Shown one piece after another: positions 25,195 to 34,373 of a stretch of DNA of 64,000 nucleotides. This DNA is from Bacterioplanes sanyensis. GTDB lineage: Bacteria > Pseudomonadota > Gammaproteobacteria > Pseudomonadales > Oceanobacteraceae. Made by a program: the position numbers and the translations under genes. Where the stretch lies: contig NZ_BMYY01000005.1 in NCBI RefSeq assembly GCF_014652515.1, forward strand, positions 1 to 64,000. Direction: 5' to 3'. The first letter of the stretch is position 1; each line of letters begins with the position of its first letter. The notes below the pieces were generated by a model, which made no database searches, had not been told where the DNA came from, and worked only from the letters and a program-made list of their open reading frames with translations.

Positions 25195-27096
25195 ATGCAG
25201 GCAGAGCTTCAAGACATCGTTTATTTTTACCAGCGCTTTCCTCCTTTTGATGATTTACCTGAGGAAGCATTAGCCGAGCTGGCCCAAGCCACTGAAATAT
25301 CCTATTACCGCAGCGGCCAAGACATTTTGCGCTACGGTGATCCCATCCAAGATTTATACATCATTCGCAGCGGCGCGGTGGAAACCTACCGCCGCAATGG
25401 CGAGCTTTATAACCGCTTGGCGGAAGGCGATGTGTTCGGGCAAATGGGCTTGATGATGAATCGACGCGTGCGCTTCCCTGCGCGCACCATGGAAGACAGC
25501 CTGCTGTATTGCATTCCCGCTGATTTATACGCCAACTTTTGCGATCGCTTTGAAGATTTTGCCGATTTTTTTGAGGCAGAAGGCAGCTCTTTACTGCGCC
25601 ACACATTGTCGAGCCAAGCTGACAATAACGACTTAACCACGGTCAAAATTAATGCGCTCATCCAGCGGGAAGCGATTACGTTAGAACGCCAAGCCAGCGT
25701 TACTCAAGCTGCCAAGTTGATGACAGACCAGCAAATTTCTTCCATCTTGGTGACCGACCCAGACCAGCCCATTAGCAGTGACCCAAACGATGACGATGGT
25801 CAGGTGGTGGGCATTTTAACCGACCGTGATTTGCGTATGCGCGTATTGGCCGAAGAGCGTCCCGGGTCAACGCCAGTGGGGGATGTCATGTCCACTGATA
25901 TGGTCTTGATTGACGATAACGCCTACGTGTTTGAAGCCATGCTTACGATGCTTAGGCACAATCTACATCACCTCCCCGTCGTGCATCGTCGTCGTCCTAT
26001 TGGCGTCATTGCCATGTCAGACATAGTGCAGCATGAATCGCAAAGTAGCTTGTTGTTGGTGCGCAGTATTTTTGCCCAACAAAGCCTGGAAGAGCTAACT
26101 CAGCTCGCCAAACAACTGCCCGCCGTATTTGTGCGCATGGTAAAAGAAGACGCCAACTCCCATATGATTGGTTCGGCCATGGCCGTCATTGGTCGCTCAT
26201 TCAAGCAGAAATTATTGGAAATGGCAGAAGCGGAACTTGGGCCGCCCCCTCTGCCCTATTGCTTTTTGGCCCTCGGTTCTATGGCGCGCGACGAGCAGTT
26301 GATCGTTACCGACCAAGACAACGCCATTATTCTCGACGATCGCTACAATCCTGAAGAACATGGCGAGTACTTTGAAAAACTGTCGCACTTTGTCTGTGAT
26401 GGCCTCAATGCGTGCGGCTATCGCTACTGTGATGGCGACATCATGGCCACCAATCCAGAGTGGCGTTTAACCCTCAGCCAGTGGAAAGAGCGCTTTGGCG
26501 GCTGGATAGAAGAGCCTTCGCCACAAGCACTTCTGCACAGTTCCATCTTTTTTGACCTTGATGGCGTGTGGGGCCGAACCAAGTGGGCGCGTGATTTACA
26601 AAGCTTTATTGCGCAGCAGTCGCGTAATAATTCTCGCTTTTTAAACTACCTGGCTCGCAATGCACTCAGCAGAACCCCGCCATTAGGGTTTTTCAAAGGC
26701 TTTGTGATGGAGCAAGACGGCCAGCATCGCCCTTCGATCAACTTAAAACGCCGTGGTACGGCCCCGCTGTCGGACGTCATTCGGGTGCACGCATTGGCCG
26801 TTGGCTCACGCTCACAAAACTCGTTTGAACGCTTAGAAGATGTGATCCGAGCTAAGATTTTGCCGCCGGAAAAGGGCCAGGATTTAAGCGACGCGCTGGA
26901 ATACATCGCCATGGTACGCATTCGTTACCAGGCCGCCGATATTGAGCGCGGTGAAGAGCCGGACAACAACATCGAGCCCGAGCTACTATCGACCTTTGAG
27001 CGGCGCAATTTAAAAGAAGCCTTTCAGGTGCTTGATCGCGCCCAGGCTTTTCTCAAGTTCCGCTATCACTCCAGCACGAAAGGCGGCATTCGATGA
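25195..27096 (+). CDS. cNMP-binding/CBS/DUF294 nucleotidyltransferase-like protein
   Basis: A 633-residue cytoplasmic protein. An N-terminal cyclic-nucleotide-binding domain (about 15-125, with LRYGDPIQDLYIIRSGAVE) is followed by two CBS motifs (about 155-285, VGILTDRDLRMRVL and PIGVIAMSDIV), then a GlnD-like nucleotidyltransferase fold (LGSMARDEQLIVTDQDNAII near 360-380) and its substrate-binding helical domain. This layout is the DUF294 family, whose reaction is not established. It would sense adenine nucleotides or cAMP. The stop overlaps the exonuclease start by four bases, the usual pairing for this family. Confidence 0.88.
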   Translation: MQAELQDIVYFYQRFPPFDDLPEEALAELAQATEISYYRSGQDILRYGDPIQDLYIIRSGAVETYRRNGELYNRLAEGDVFGQMGLMMNRRVRFPARTMEDSLLYCIPADLYANFCDRFEDFADFFEAEGSSLLRHTLSSQADNNDLTTVKINALIQREAITLERQASVTQAAKLMTDQQISSILVTDPDQPISSDPNDDDGQVVGILTDRDLRMRVLAEERPGSTPVGDVMSTDMVLIDDNAYVFEAMLTMLRHNLHHLPVVHRRRPIGVIAMSDIVQHESQSSLLLVRSIFAQQSLEELTQLAKQLPAVFVRMVKEDANSHMIGSAMAVIGRSFKQKLLEMAEAELGPPPLPYCFLALGSMARDEQLIVTDQDNAIILDDRYNPEEHGEYFEKLSHFVCDGLNACGYRYCDGDIMATNPEWRLTLSQWKERFGGWIEEPSPQALLHSSIFFDLDGVWGRTKWARDLQSFIAQQSRNNSRFLNYLARNALSRTPPLGFFKGFVMEQDGQHRPSINLKRRGTAPLSDVIRVHALAVGSRSQNSFERLEDVIRAKILPPEKGQDLSDALEYIAMVRIRYQAADIERGEEPDNNIEPELLSTFERRNLKEAFQVLDRAQAFLKFRYHSSTKGGIR

Positions 27097-27782
27097 GCGA
27101 CTGGCCAGAACGCTTTCAACAACTTGAAACCGCCGCTTTCGATATTCGTCTACAACGCTATTACGGTGCCGGCATGGTCAGCGCCGACACGCCTATTGGT
27201 GAAACGCCACTGGTGGCGCTGGACTTCGAAACCACCGGCCTAGATGCCAGCCAAGATGCCATTGTTAGCATCGGCTTAGTGCCTTTTAGTCGCCAACGTG
27301 TGTTTTTACGCGAAGCCAACGAGTGGCTGGTGAAACCGGAGCAGCCACTCGAGGAAGAGTCCGTCGTCATTCACGGCATCACCCACAGTAAGATTCGCGC
27401 TGCACCAGATTTAGAACTGATCTTAGAACCCGTACTAGAAGCTTTGGCAGGCAAAGTCGTGGTGGTACATCATCGAGCGATTGAACGCAGCTTTTTTAGC
27501 CAAGCGCTGTTGAGCCGCATTCAAGAAGATATTCAGTTTCCCGTCATCGATACCATGGAATTGGAATATCGTGCCCTGCGCCAGCGCCAAGGGCTGATTG
27601 GACGCTTGCTGCGTCGCCCACTTGGGTCCCTGCGGCTAGGTGACTGCCGCCAGCGTTACTCTCTACCTTATTATCCGCCACACCGAGCCCTTAGCGATGC
27701 CATTGCCACCGCAGAGCTGTTGCTGGCGCAGCTAAGCTATCAATACCGTGAGGATGTTCCCGTAGGTGAACTATGGTTGTAA
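27093..27782 (+). CDS. DEDDh 3'-5' exonuclease (DnaQ-like)
   Basis: A 229-residue exonuclease. Motif I is VALDFETTGLD (Asp and Glu), motif II lies around VVVHHRAIERSFF and motif III is HRALSDAIATAELL (His and Asp). This makes it DEDDh class, related to the epsilon subunit of DNA polymerase III and RNase T. It is longer than a bare exonuclease domain by about 45 N-terminal residues. Cotranslated with the DUF294 gene. Substrate (DNA or RNA, possibly small oligonucleotides) unknown. Confidence 0.9.
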   Translation: MSDWPERFQQLETAAFDIRLQRYYGAGMVSADTPIGETPLVALDFETTGLDASQDAIVSIGLVPFSRQRVFLREANEWLVKPEQPLEEESVVIHGITHSKIRAAPDLELILEPVLEALAGKVVVVHHRAIERSFFSQALLSRIQEDIQFPVIDTMELEYRALRQRQGLIGRLLRRPLGSLRLGDCRQRYSLPYYPPHRALSDAIATAELLLAQLSYQYREDVPVGELWL

Positions 27783-27836
27783 TGGCTTGAGTAACCCTCG
27801 GCCTAGGCTATGGTCAGAAAAACAGGAGACGCCATC

Positions 27837-28253
27837 ATGTATCTGACTCGCTTAATCTACGCCAGTAGCCAAACTGAACAGTTCAGCCAAAATGACATCG
27901 AAGCCATGATGGCAGCTGCACAGGCCAACAACCCGCGCTTAGGGCTGAGCGGCGTATTGTGCTTTAACCGCAAGTTTTTCTTACAGTGTTTAGAAGGGCC
28001 GCGTGAGCAGGTCAATCTGATGTACAACAAGATCGTCGCCGACCCGCGCCACCGGCACGTCACACTGGTGGCCTATGGCGAGGTTGATGAGCGTTATTTT
28101 GGTCAGTGGGCGATGAAATACGTGCCCGATAACCAACAGATACAAGCATTGGCCTTTCGGTTTTCCGACAGTGACGACTTCAACCCCTACCGTATGACTG
28201 CGGCCAGTGCGCTCGCATTTTTACGCACACTGGCTGCGGACTCAGAGACCTAG
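27837..28253 (+). CDS. Short BLUF-domain blue-light photoreceptor
   Basis: A 138-residue stand-alone BLUF protein. The flavin-contact residues are all present with the spacing of AppA: Tyr8 (RLIYAS), Asn32 (ANNPRLGLSG) and Gln50 (FFLQCLEG), followed by the RHRHVTL and FGQWAMKYV segments. Short BLUF proteins bind FAD, undergo a blue-light-driven hydrogen-bond switch and signal through a separate partner. The partner is not obvious here. AGGAG 8 bases upstream fixes ATG 27837. It sits 54 bases after the exonuclease gene, perhaps in the same transcript. Confidence 0.93.
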   Translation: MYLTRLIYASSQTEQFSQNDIEAMMAAAQANNPRLGLSGVLCFNRKFFLQCLEGPREQVNLMYNKIVADPRHRHVTLVAYGEVDERYFGQWAMKYVPDNQQIQALAFRFSDSDDFNPYRMTAASALAFLRTLAADSET

Positions 28254-28664
28254 TATCTGGCTCAGGATTGACCAGGTAGCAATTTTCCGTTAATTTCCGC
28301 GCATTTAGCGCAACCGCAATAGCTGTTGGCAACGGCGAGCTCCCTGTCCCACCCGCTGATTCCGACATTCTGGAAAGCCAGAGCCACAGCGCTGTAACGG
28401 TTCGCGACAGGCTTCGCGTTTGATTCAGGTAGGCCGTAATAGGCACCGAGTCGACCCGCGTCAGATCTGCCTTCAGCCAGCTACACTGCAAAGATCGTCA
28501 GCGAATATACATTAGTAGAACCATGTCTATTGTTCGTTGTCAGCAGATTCGCGGCTGTGTATAAAGCAGCGTCTTGCGCAATTACCACAGTGCCCGCCAC
28601 AAGCAGGCAGTGATACTACGTAATAAAACGCACCAGATTTTGATTTAACAAAGGCGAAATCGTG
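28254..28664. other. Intergenic region upstream of mqo
   Basis: A 411-base gap. Bases 28254-28500 show no convincing gene on either strand; a minus-strand frame here has no family resemblance. The mqo promoter occupies 28537-28565 and leaves a leader of about 95 bases. There is no clear terminator for the BLUF transcript. Confidence 0.4.
28537..28565 (+). promoter_or_regulatory. Sigma-70-type promoter of mqo
   Basis: TTGTCA (28537-28542) and TATAAA (28560-28565) are separated by exactly 17 bases. The transcript would begin near 28572, giving an approximately 93-base leader before ATG 28665. Confidence 0.6.
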
Positions 28665-30143
28665 ATGACTACACAATCAGTCGATGTGCTCCTCGTCGGT
28701 GGCGGGGTGATGAGTGCGACTCTGGGTACCCTGCTCACCCGTCTGGACCCAACACTCAAATTAGCCATGGTTGAGCGCTTGGATCATGTTGCTCACGAAA
28801 GTACCGATGGCTGGAATAATGCTGGCACGGGCCACGCCGGCTACTGCGAGCTGAACTACACACCGCAAAATGATGATGGCAGCGTCACCATCGACCGCGC
28901 GCTCACCATCAATGCCAACTTCGAAATATCCTTGCAACTCTGGAGCCATCTAGTAGAAAACGGTGACTTGCCAGAGCCAAAGAACTTCATCAACACTACG
29001 CCGCATTTGAGCTTTGTGTGGGGCGAAGACAACGTTAAGTTTCTACGCGAGCGCCACCGCTTGCTGTCAGCTCATCATTTGTTTGCTGACATGGAATACA
29101 GCGAAGATCCGGCCGTTTTGGCCGAGTGGATGCCACTGGTAATGGAAGGCCGTGACCCAGCAGAGCCCGTCGCAGCCACCCGCGTCAGCTATGGTGCCGA
29201 TGTCGACTTTGGTTCATTGACTCGCAACATGGTCGCGCAGCTGCAAAAAACGGACAACTTCGAGTTGCTCCTCAGCCACCAAGTGGAAGATTTTGACAAG
29301 CAAAGCGATGGCAGCTGGAATGTTGAGCTCGAAGATCGCGTCAGCGGCAACAGCAAAGTCGTTAATGCACGCTTTGTTTTCCTTGGTGCTGGCGGTGGCG
29401 CACTGCCACTACTGCAGGCCTCTGGTGTTGAAGAGGCTAATGGTTACGGCGGCTTCCCGGTATCTGGTCAGTGGCTGGTATGTAAAGACCAAGACATTGT
29501 GAAACGCCACAGTGCCAAAGTGTACGGTAAAGCAGCCATCGGTGCTCCGCCGATGTCGGTGCCACACTTAGATACCCGCATCATCAACGGTGAGCCCGCC
29601 CTGCTGTTTGGCCCCTTTGCTGGCTTTACCACCAAGTTCTTAAAGAAAGGCTCCAAGCTGGATCTGCTCAAGTCGGTTTCGATCAGCAACATGATTCCGA
29701 TGATGTCGGTGGGCATGAACAACATGGACCTGACCAAGTACCTGATCAGCGAAGTGATGCAATCCCACGATGAGCGCTGTGCCTCGCTGCGCAACTACTT
29801 CCCAGGCTGCAACGATGATGACTGGACTTTGGCCGATGCCGGCCAGCGTGTGCAAATCATTAAGCGCGATGCCCAAGGGCGCGGTAAGCTGGAGTTTGGT
29901 ACCGAGCTGGTGGCCGCCAAAGACGGCAGCATAGCCGCCTTGTTGGGTGCGTCACCGGGTGCTTCGGTAGCAGTGAAAGCCATGCTCGAAGTGCTGGAGC
30001 GCTGCTTCCCAGAGCAACTGCAAAACGGCTGGGGCGAGCGTCTACGGGAAATGATCCCATCGTATGGCCAATCTCTGGTCGACGATGCCGAGCTATTAAA
30101 CGGCATTCGACAGCGCACGCTGCAAACTCTGCAGCTGGGCTAG
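28665..30143 (+). CDS. mqo: Malate:quinone oxidoreductase
   Basis: Mqo is a membrane-associated FAD enzyme that oxidises malate to oxaloacetate and passes electrons to quinone, an alternative to NAD-linked malate dehydrogenase in the TCA cycle. The 492-residue protein has the FAD motif VLLVGGGVMSATLGTLL, the family signature TDGWNNAGTGHAGYCELNYT, and LLGASPGASVA near the C-terminus. AAAGG upstream serves ATG 28665; the adjacent GTG 28662 is an alternative start. A good promoter precedes it and a bidirectional terminator follows, so it is a single-gene unit. Confidence 0.95.
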   Translation: MTTQSVDVLLVGGGVMSATLGTLLTRLDPTLKLAMVERLDHVAHESTDGWNNAGTGHAGYCELNYTPQNDDGSVTIDRALTINANFEISLQLWSHLVENGDLPEPKNFINTTPHLSFVWGEDNVKFLRERHRLLSAHHLFADMEYSEDPAVLAEWMPLVMEGRDPAEPVAATRVSYGADVDFGSLTRNMVAQLQKTDNFELLLSHQVEDFDKQSDGSWNVELEDRVSGNSKVVNARFVFLGAGGGALPLLQASGVEEANGYGGFPVSGQWLVCKDQDIVKRHSAKVYGKAAIGAPPMSVPHLDTRIINGEPALLFGPFAGFTTKFLKKGSKLDLLKSVSISNMIPMMSVGMNNMDLTKYLISEVMQSHDERCASLRNYFPGCNDDDWTLADAGQRVQIIKRDAQGRGKLEFGTELVAAKDGSIAALLGASPGASVAVKAMLEVLERCFPEQLQNGWGERLREMIPSYGQSLVDDAELLNGIRQRTLQTLQLG

Positions 30144-30158
30144 TTTTTCTGCATCCAC

Positions 30159-30189
30159 AAAAAAGGCCAGCATGATGCTGGCCTTTTTT
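30159..30189. terminator. Bidirectional terminator between mqo and ImpA-like gene
   Basis: A-tract, GGCCAGCAT/ATGCTGGCC stem and T-tract form a symmetrical hairpin between two convergent genes (stem 30165-30183). With A- and U-tracts on both sides it can serve both strands. Confidence 0.9.
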
Positions 30190-30210
30190 AGTGCCGCTTG
30201 CCCCACTACT

Positions 30211-33200
30211 TCACGCGGCCTCGACACTCGTATCGCTCTCGGCAGCAGTGTCGCTCTCACCATCGGTGTTGCCCTCTGTGGCAGAGCCTTCGTCATTCGC
30301 AGAACTGTCATCCGTTGCATCGCCAGCAGAGTCACCGGTCTCACTATCAGCCTCACTACCAGCCTCGCTATCAACTTCACCATCGACGGTTTCATTATCG
30401 CTGGCCGTATCACCCTCTGCAGCTTCCTCACCCGGCCAGACATCGCTGCCATCCACCGCCAACGCCGTATGCTCGAGCCCTAGGCAATAGCTTTGGGCAT
30501 CCGCCGCGTAAAACTGTAACTCAAGTGGCGGCAAGGTCAGAGCATCCACTCGCGGCTGAATCATGTCGCTGGCTTTGATGCCGTACATCGCCAGAAATGG
30601 TCGCACATCCCGTGCCAGCGCCTGTGACATCGCCACCACCAGCCAATCATTGGCGCCCATTTCCTGCGCTAATGACCAAGGAATGGAAGTAAAGCCCAAG
30701 GCTTCACGCTGTGCTAACCAACTGCTGTTGCTTGCCATCGCTGCGCTAAACCGACGCTCCAACAAGTGCAGGCGCGGCAATAGCATCCATCCATCCTGCA
30801 AGGCACCTTGCATTTGCGCCGCCATCATCAACTGCAAATACACCGCAGCACCATGGGTCCAGCGACGGTAGTCATGCTGCTCAATCGAAGCAAAAGCATC
30901 GTCGCTTTGCTGTGCGGCAACGATGGCATCAAACCACTGCCTAAACGGCAGCGCTTGGCACTGAGGCACTTGGCCTGTGTCTAAATAGTGACGATATTTG
31001 CTGTAATAGGAATACAAATTGGTGGCGCTGTACTCCCCCCAACCGTCAAAGCGGAATAATGGCCGTGTCAAATTGCGACCAAGCTGGTGCAGGTCGCCAT
31101 GACTGGTGGGCAGCGGTCGCCAATCGGCGTCATAGGGGTTGCCAGCGCAGCCCCAGCCGCAGCTGGCTTGGTCGGCGTTCATGTGTTGAACCTGCTGGCG
31201 CGGTGTTAGCTCCAAACCGTACTGCAGGGCAAAGTTGCTGATCTCCAGCACTTCATCAATGCCTTCTCCCTGAAAACCAGCCAGCATATGCGGCAGTTGA
31301 TCCAGATAGCGCTGTGTATCTGTCGCCAAGGCTTGCGGCGTCACCGCCCAATCCTCGACAGAGGCTTGCAACTTGTCGCGCTTGGCGTGGATCTCAAAAT
31401 AAGGCGTGGCCAACTCTGCCCAATCGTAATCGTCCGCGGCTAGATCACCAAAAAAAGCGGTACTGTCTTCGATACCCTTCCAATATGGATGCAGGCCAAT
31501 GTTCTCAACCAACAGCTTGATCGGGCTGTTATTGTCACTAAAGCCCAGCTGCAGCGGTCCGCCGTAAGGCGAGGTTAGTTGAATCGTTTCCCCCGCCGGC
31601 AAGTTAATGGCGACCGAGCGCAAAAACCTAGGCCGATTGTATTCGTTTCGTCCCTGCCACCAGCGGGTGGCGCTGTCGCGCACACTGTTGATAAACACAG
31701 TGACATCAGCAGCACTGCCGTCATAGCGACGAATGGTCACGGTTTGCCCTGGCAGTACATACACACCGGTTGAACGGAAAGGCGGTCGACTGCGGGTTTC
31801 TATCGATTGATTCACCGGCGTGATATGGGAGAAATCCGTGCGGCTAAAATTACCTAAATCCGGCGCGGCAGGCGCGCTAGAGCGGGAATAGTATGCGCTA
31901 ACATCGGCAAACATGGCGCGTAAAAACTCTGGCGTGGGTGTGCTGAGCCGATCCATGGGGTAACGCACCTGTTGGCGCGCGGCGTCACCCGCCAATACTA
32001 ACCAAGGCAGCCAGCCAGACACTTGACCGTCAAATAGAGCGGTGTTGGCCGCATCCAGCTCACGCAACTGCTGCTGCAGTGCCTGAGCTCCCTGCCAAAA
32101 CTGTGCATAAAAACCGGCTACATTGCGACAATCGCCGTCTTGGCACAGGCTAAAGTCGAACTGGCTGTCGCCATCGAGCAGTGTCTTCACCGTGCGCTGA
32201 ATGTCCGCTTCTGGGGCTGGCAACTTGCCAATGTAAGGCGCCATGTTCAGATCATCCAGCACATAACCAGCGCTGTTGTTGCCCAAATAATCCACCTGCA
32301 GCGCCTCTAGTACCGCGCGGCCAATATCATTAGGTGCGCCCTGCTGCCAATACAAAACACCGATGCCCTGCTGCTGTACCTGGTCCAGCGCCAACATCAG
32401 GCCTTCGCGTTGGTCTGGCTGGCCTTGCTGCCCCAAAATCAACACATCCACTTCGGTGGTCAAACAGCCCAGCAGGTTGACCCCATCGCAGGCACCTAAG
32501 GCACTGAATTCACTTTCTGGAAAGTAAGTTAACAGCCACTCACGCATGGCCTGCTCTGCCGTTTGCGGCAAATGCGCCAAGGCGATGGTTAACGGGCTGG
32601 CATCGGCCACATCGCGCTGAGCCAGCCAGGCAAGGCTAGAGCGTTGCCACTTGTTTACTGCGGCATTGATGTTGTCATCGCTGGCGATCATAGGGTTAAC
32701 GCCCATGACCAACTGACGCTGGCCATCATCACCGCTGATGGCAGCAAATACGGCCTGGTCACTTTCACCCTCAGCGCTCACATCACTCAAAAGCGCCGGC
32801 GCACTTAAGCCAAAGCGTGTTTGCAGCCGCACGGCATCGGCGGGCAGTTGCCAGCTCAGACCCGTGGTTAATAATTGCTGCTGAGCATTGTCGTACCTGT
32901 GCTGATCCAACGCCAGTTGATTGAGGGCCACCTGCAATAAGGTGTCTAGGCCTAGGCCTTCGGCCACAATGCCCTGTTGCAGCGATTGCTGCAGTAAGGC
33001 CACTTGGGCTTGGCTTAGATCGTTAAATAACGGGTCTGGCTGTGTATTGCCCGTGTTGTTGCCCGTGTTGTTGTCGGTGTTGTTGTCGGTGTTGTTGTCG
33101 GTGTTGTTGTCGGTGTTGTTGTCAGTGCTGCCATCCGAGTTTTCACCGCCGTTAGCATCGTCATCCGTATTGCTTTCGTCGGTGTCGTCGCCCTGATTGC

Positions 33201-33390
33201 CAGGTGTCTTATCCGGGTCGTCAGAATCGTCGCTATTATCATCAGCCGGCGGCGTTTCGTTGCCAGCCTCGTCATCAACCTGAGTCGGCACTTCTTCCTT
33301 GTTGTCTCTGTTGTCACCTGAACTGTCGCCTGAGCTACCGCCACAGCCTGCCATCAGGGCTACAAACAGAGTCGTTATCATCCACTTCAT
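30211..33390 (-). CDS. ImpA-like (M60-type) lipoprotein with degraded zinc motif
   Basis: A 1059-residue lipoprotein: signal peptide MKWMITTLFVALMAGC with the lipobox Cys at 16, then about 100 acidic residues with a DNNT repeat, a helical N-terminal region, the M60/ImpA domain (about 500-950) and an acidic, low-complexity tail of 75 residues. ImpA of Pseudomonas aeruginosa cleaves O-glycosylated mucin-type proteins using HExGH. Here the equivalent is HQLGR at 768-772: the catalytic Glu is Gln and the second zinc His is Arg, while Glu786 could be the third ligand. It is therefore probably inactive as a peptidase and may bind glycoproteins. Start ATG 33390 is set by the lipoprotein signal. Confidence 0.75.
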   Translation of the reverse strand: MKWMITTLFVALMAGCGGSSGDSSGDNRDNKEEVPTQVDDEAGNETPPADDNSDDSDDPDKTPGNQGDDTDESNTDDDANGGENSDGSTDNNTDNNTDNNTDNNTDNNTGNNTGNTQPDPLFNDLSQAQVALLQQSLQQGIVAEGLGLDTLLQVALNQLALDQHRYDNAQQQLLTTGLSWQLPADAVRLQTRFGLSAPALLSDVSAEGESDQAVFAAISGDDGQRQLVMGVNPMIASDDNINAAVNKWQRSSLAWLAQRDVADASPLTIALAHLPQTAEQAMREWLLTYFPESEFSALGACDGVNLLGCLTTEVDVLILGQQGQPDQREGLMLALDQVQQQGIGVLYWQQGAPNDIGRAVLEALQVDYLGNNSAGYVLDDLNMAPYIGKLPAPEADIQRTVKTLLDGDSQFDFSLCQDGDCRNVAGFYAQFWQGAQALQQQLRELDAANTALFDGQVSGWLPWLVLAGDAARQQVRYPMDRLSTPTPEFLRAMFADVSAYYSRSSAPAAPDLGNFSRTDFSHITPVNQSIETRSRPPFRSTGVYVLPGQTVTIRRYDGSAADVTVFINSVRDSATRWWQGRNEYNRPRFLRSVAINLPAGETIQLTSPYGGPLQLGFSDNNSPIKLLVENIGLHPYWKGIEDSTAFFGDLAADDYDWAELATPYFEIHAKRDKLQASVEDWAVTPQALATDTQRYLDQLPHMLAGFQGEGIDEVLEISNFALQYGLELTPRQQVQHMNADQASCGWGCAGNPYDADWRPLPTSHGDLHQLGRNLTRPLFRFDGWGEYSATNLYSYYSKYRHYLDTGQVPQCQALPFRQWFDAIVAAQQSDDAFASIEQHDYRRWTHGAAVYLQLMMAAQMQGALQDGWMLLPRLHLLERRFSAAMASNSSWLAQREALGFTSIPWSLAQEMGANDWLVVAMSQALARDVRPFLAMYGIKASDMIQPRVDALTLPPLELQFYAADAQSYCLGLEHTALAVDGSDVWPGEEAAEGDTASDNETVDGEVDSEAGSEADSETGDSAGDATDDSSANDEGSATEGNTDGESDTAAESDTSVEAA
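33048..33128 (-). repeat. 12-base in-frame tandem repeat encoding DNNT
   Basis: About six to seven near-identical 12-base units (plus-strand GTTGTTGTCGGT, with GTTGTTGCCCGT variants) lie inside the lipoprotein gene and encode (D/G)NNT repeats. Because the unit is a multiple of three, copy-number change would alter spacer length without breaking the frame. Confidence 0.85.
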
Positions 33391-33446
33391 ACTGGCTCGC
33401 TTATTATTACCGAACGTTCGCCTAGCTACAGCTGCTGAGTGTACGC

Positions 33447-34373
33447 TCACTGCTGGTGAGCTGCCCGTTGTTGTCGAGTTTCGTCTAAATATTGACACAA
33501 TTGTCGCGTTCCTTGCAGAAACCTGGGCGTAGGACGGTGAAACAAATCCGGGTGTATGTGATACAAACTGCCTGATTGTACCGCGGCCAGCGCTGGAAAG
33601 CGCTGCCACTCATCCAGCCATTCAGGCCTTGCAGCGCCCATACCAGACGCAACGATGGCTTCTGGGTTGGCTGCCAGCACCGCCTCCAGGCTGATTTGCG
33701 GTGCACGAATGTTTAACTCAGCAAAGACATTGCGCCCACCGCACAGCTCAATGGCGCGGGAAATAAAGGTATCGCCATTCTGTGTCATTAATGGCTCATG
33801 CCAGACTTGATAAAACACTCGCACGCTGGCGCGCTGTTGATATCGCTGGCGCAGCTCAGCCACTTGTCGGCGCACCTCAGCAGCCTGCAGACGACCTTGC
33901 TCCGCTTTACCCGCCAATGCCCCCAGTGTTTCCAAATTGCGAGCAATGCCCTCGTAACTGTTCGGATCCGAGACAAACAAGGTCAGACCCAGCTCGCGCA
34001 AGCGCTGCAGCTCGCGATTGGCATTGCCCTCAGGCCAGGCTAGGACGACGTCGGGCTGCAGCGCGACAATGCGCTCAATATTAAGACCGGAATAGCCGCC
34101 AACACGCGGCACTTTAAGCGCAGCCGCTGGGTAGTCTGAGTAATCTACCGTGCCGACCAAGCGATCCCCGGCGTCAACGACAAATAACAGCTCGCTGCCG
34201 TGGGGCATCAAGCTAACGATGCGTTTTACCGGCTTTTCAAACTGGAACTGCTGACCGCTGTCATCGGTCAGCGTGAAGCCAAGCGCGGGCAACGCCAGCC
34301 ACATCAGCGCCAGCATGGCGCTCAACCGGCGCTTAGTTAAACCATTCCACTGCATGATTGATCGTCCTATCAC
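33447..34373 (-). CDS. btuF: Cobalamin-binding periplasmic protein BtuF-like
   Basis: A 308-residue ABC-type substrate-binding protein with a signal peptide (about 1-32, ending near LALPALG). The class III two-lobe pattern is clear: RIVSLMPHGSELLFVVDAGDRLVGTVDYSDYP, VVLAWPEGNAN, and PRFLQGTRQLCQYL. It would deliver corrinoids to a BtuCD importer, whose genes are not in this window. The start overlaps the stop of the threonine-phosphate decarboxylase gene (ATGA), so it is cotranslated in the cbiB-cobD-btuF operon. The neighbours favour a corrinoid over a siderophore ligand. Confidence 0.85.
   Translation of the reverse strand: MIGRSIMQWNGLTKRRLSAMLALMWLALPALGFTLTDDSGQQFQFEKPVKRIVSLMPHGSELLFVVDAGDRLVGTVDYSDYPAAALKVPRVGGYSGLNIERIVALQPDVVLAWPEGNANRELQRLRELGLTLFVSDPNSYEGIARNLETLGALAGKAEQGRLQAAEVRRQVAELRQRYQQRASVRVFYQVWHEPLMTQNGDTFISRAIELCGGRNVFAELNIRAPQISLEAVLAANPEAIVASGMGAARPEWLDEWQRFPALAAVQSGSLYHIHPDLFHRPTPRFLQGTRQLCQYLDETRQQRAAHQQ

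Noticed and set aside
28180-28491. Minus-strand 103-codon open frame before mqo
   Set aside because: It overlaps the end of the BLUF gene, has no ribosome-binding site or family resemblance, and shows composition expected of a chance frame.
33048-33128. CRISPR-like short repeats
   Set aside because: The units are contiguous 12-base in-frame codon repeats in a lipoprotein gene, without spacers or cas genes.
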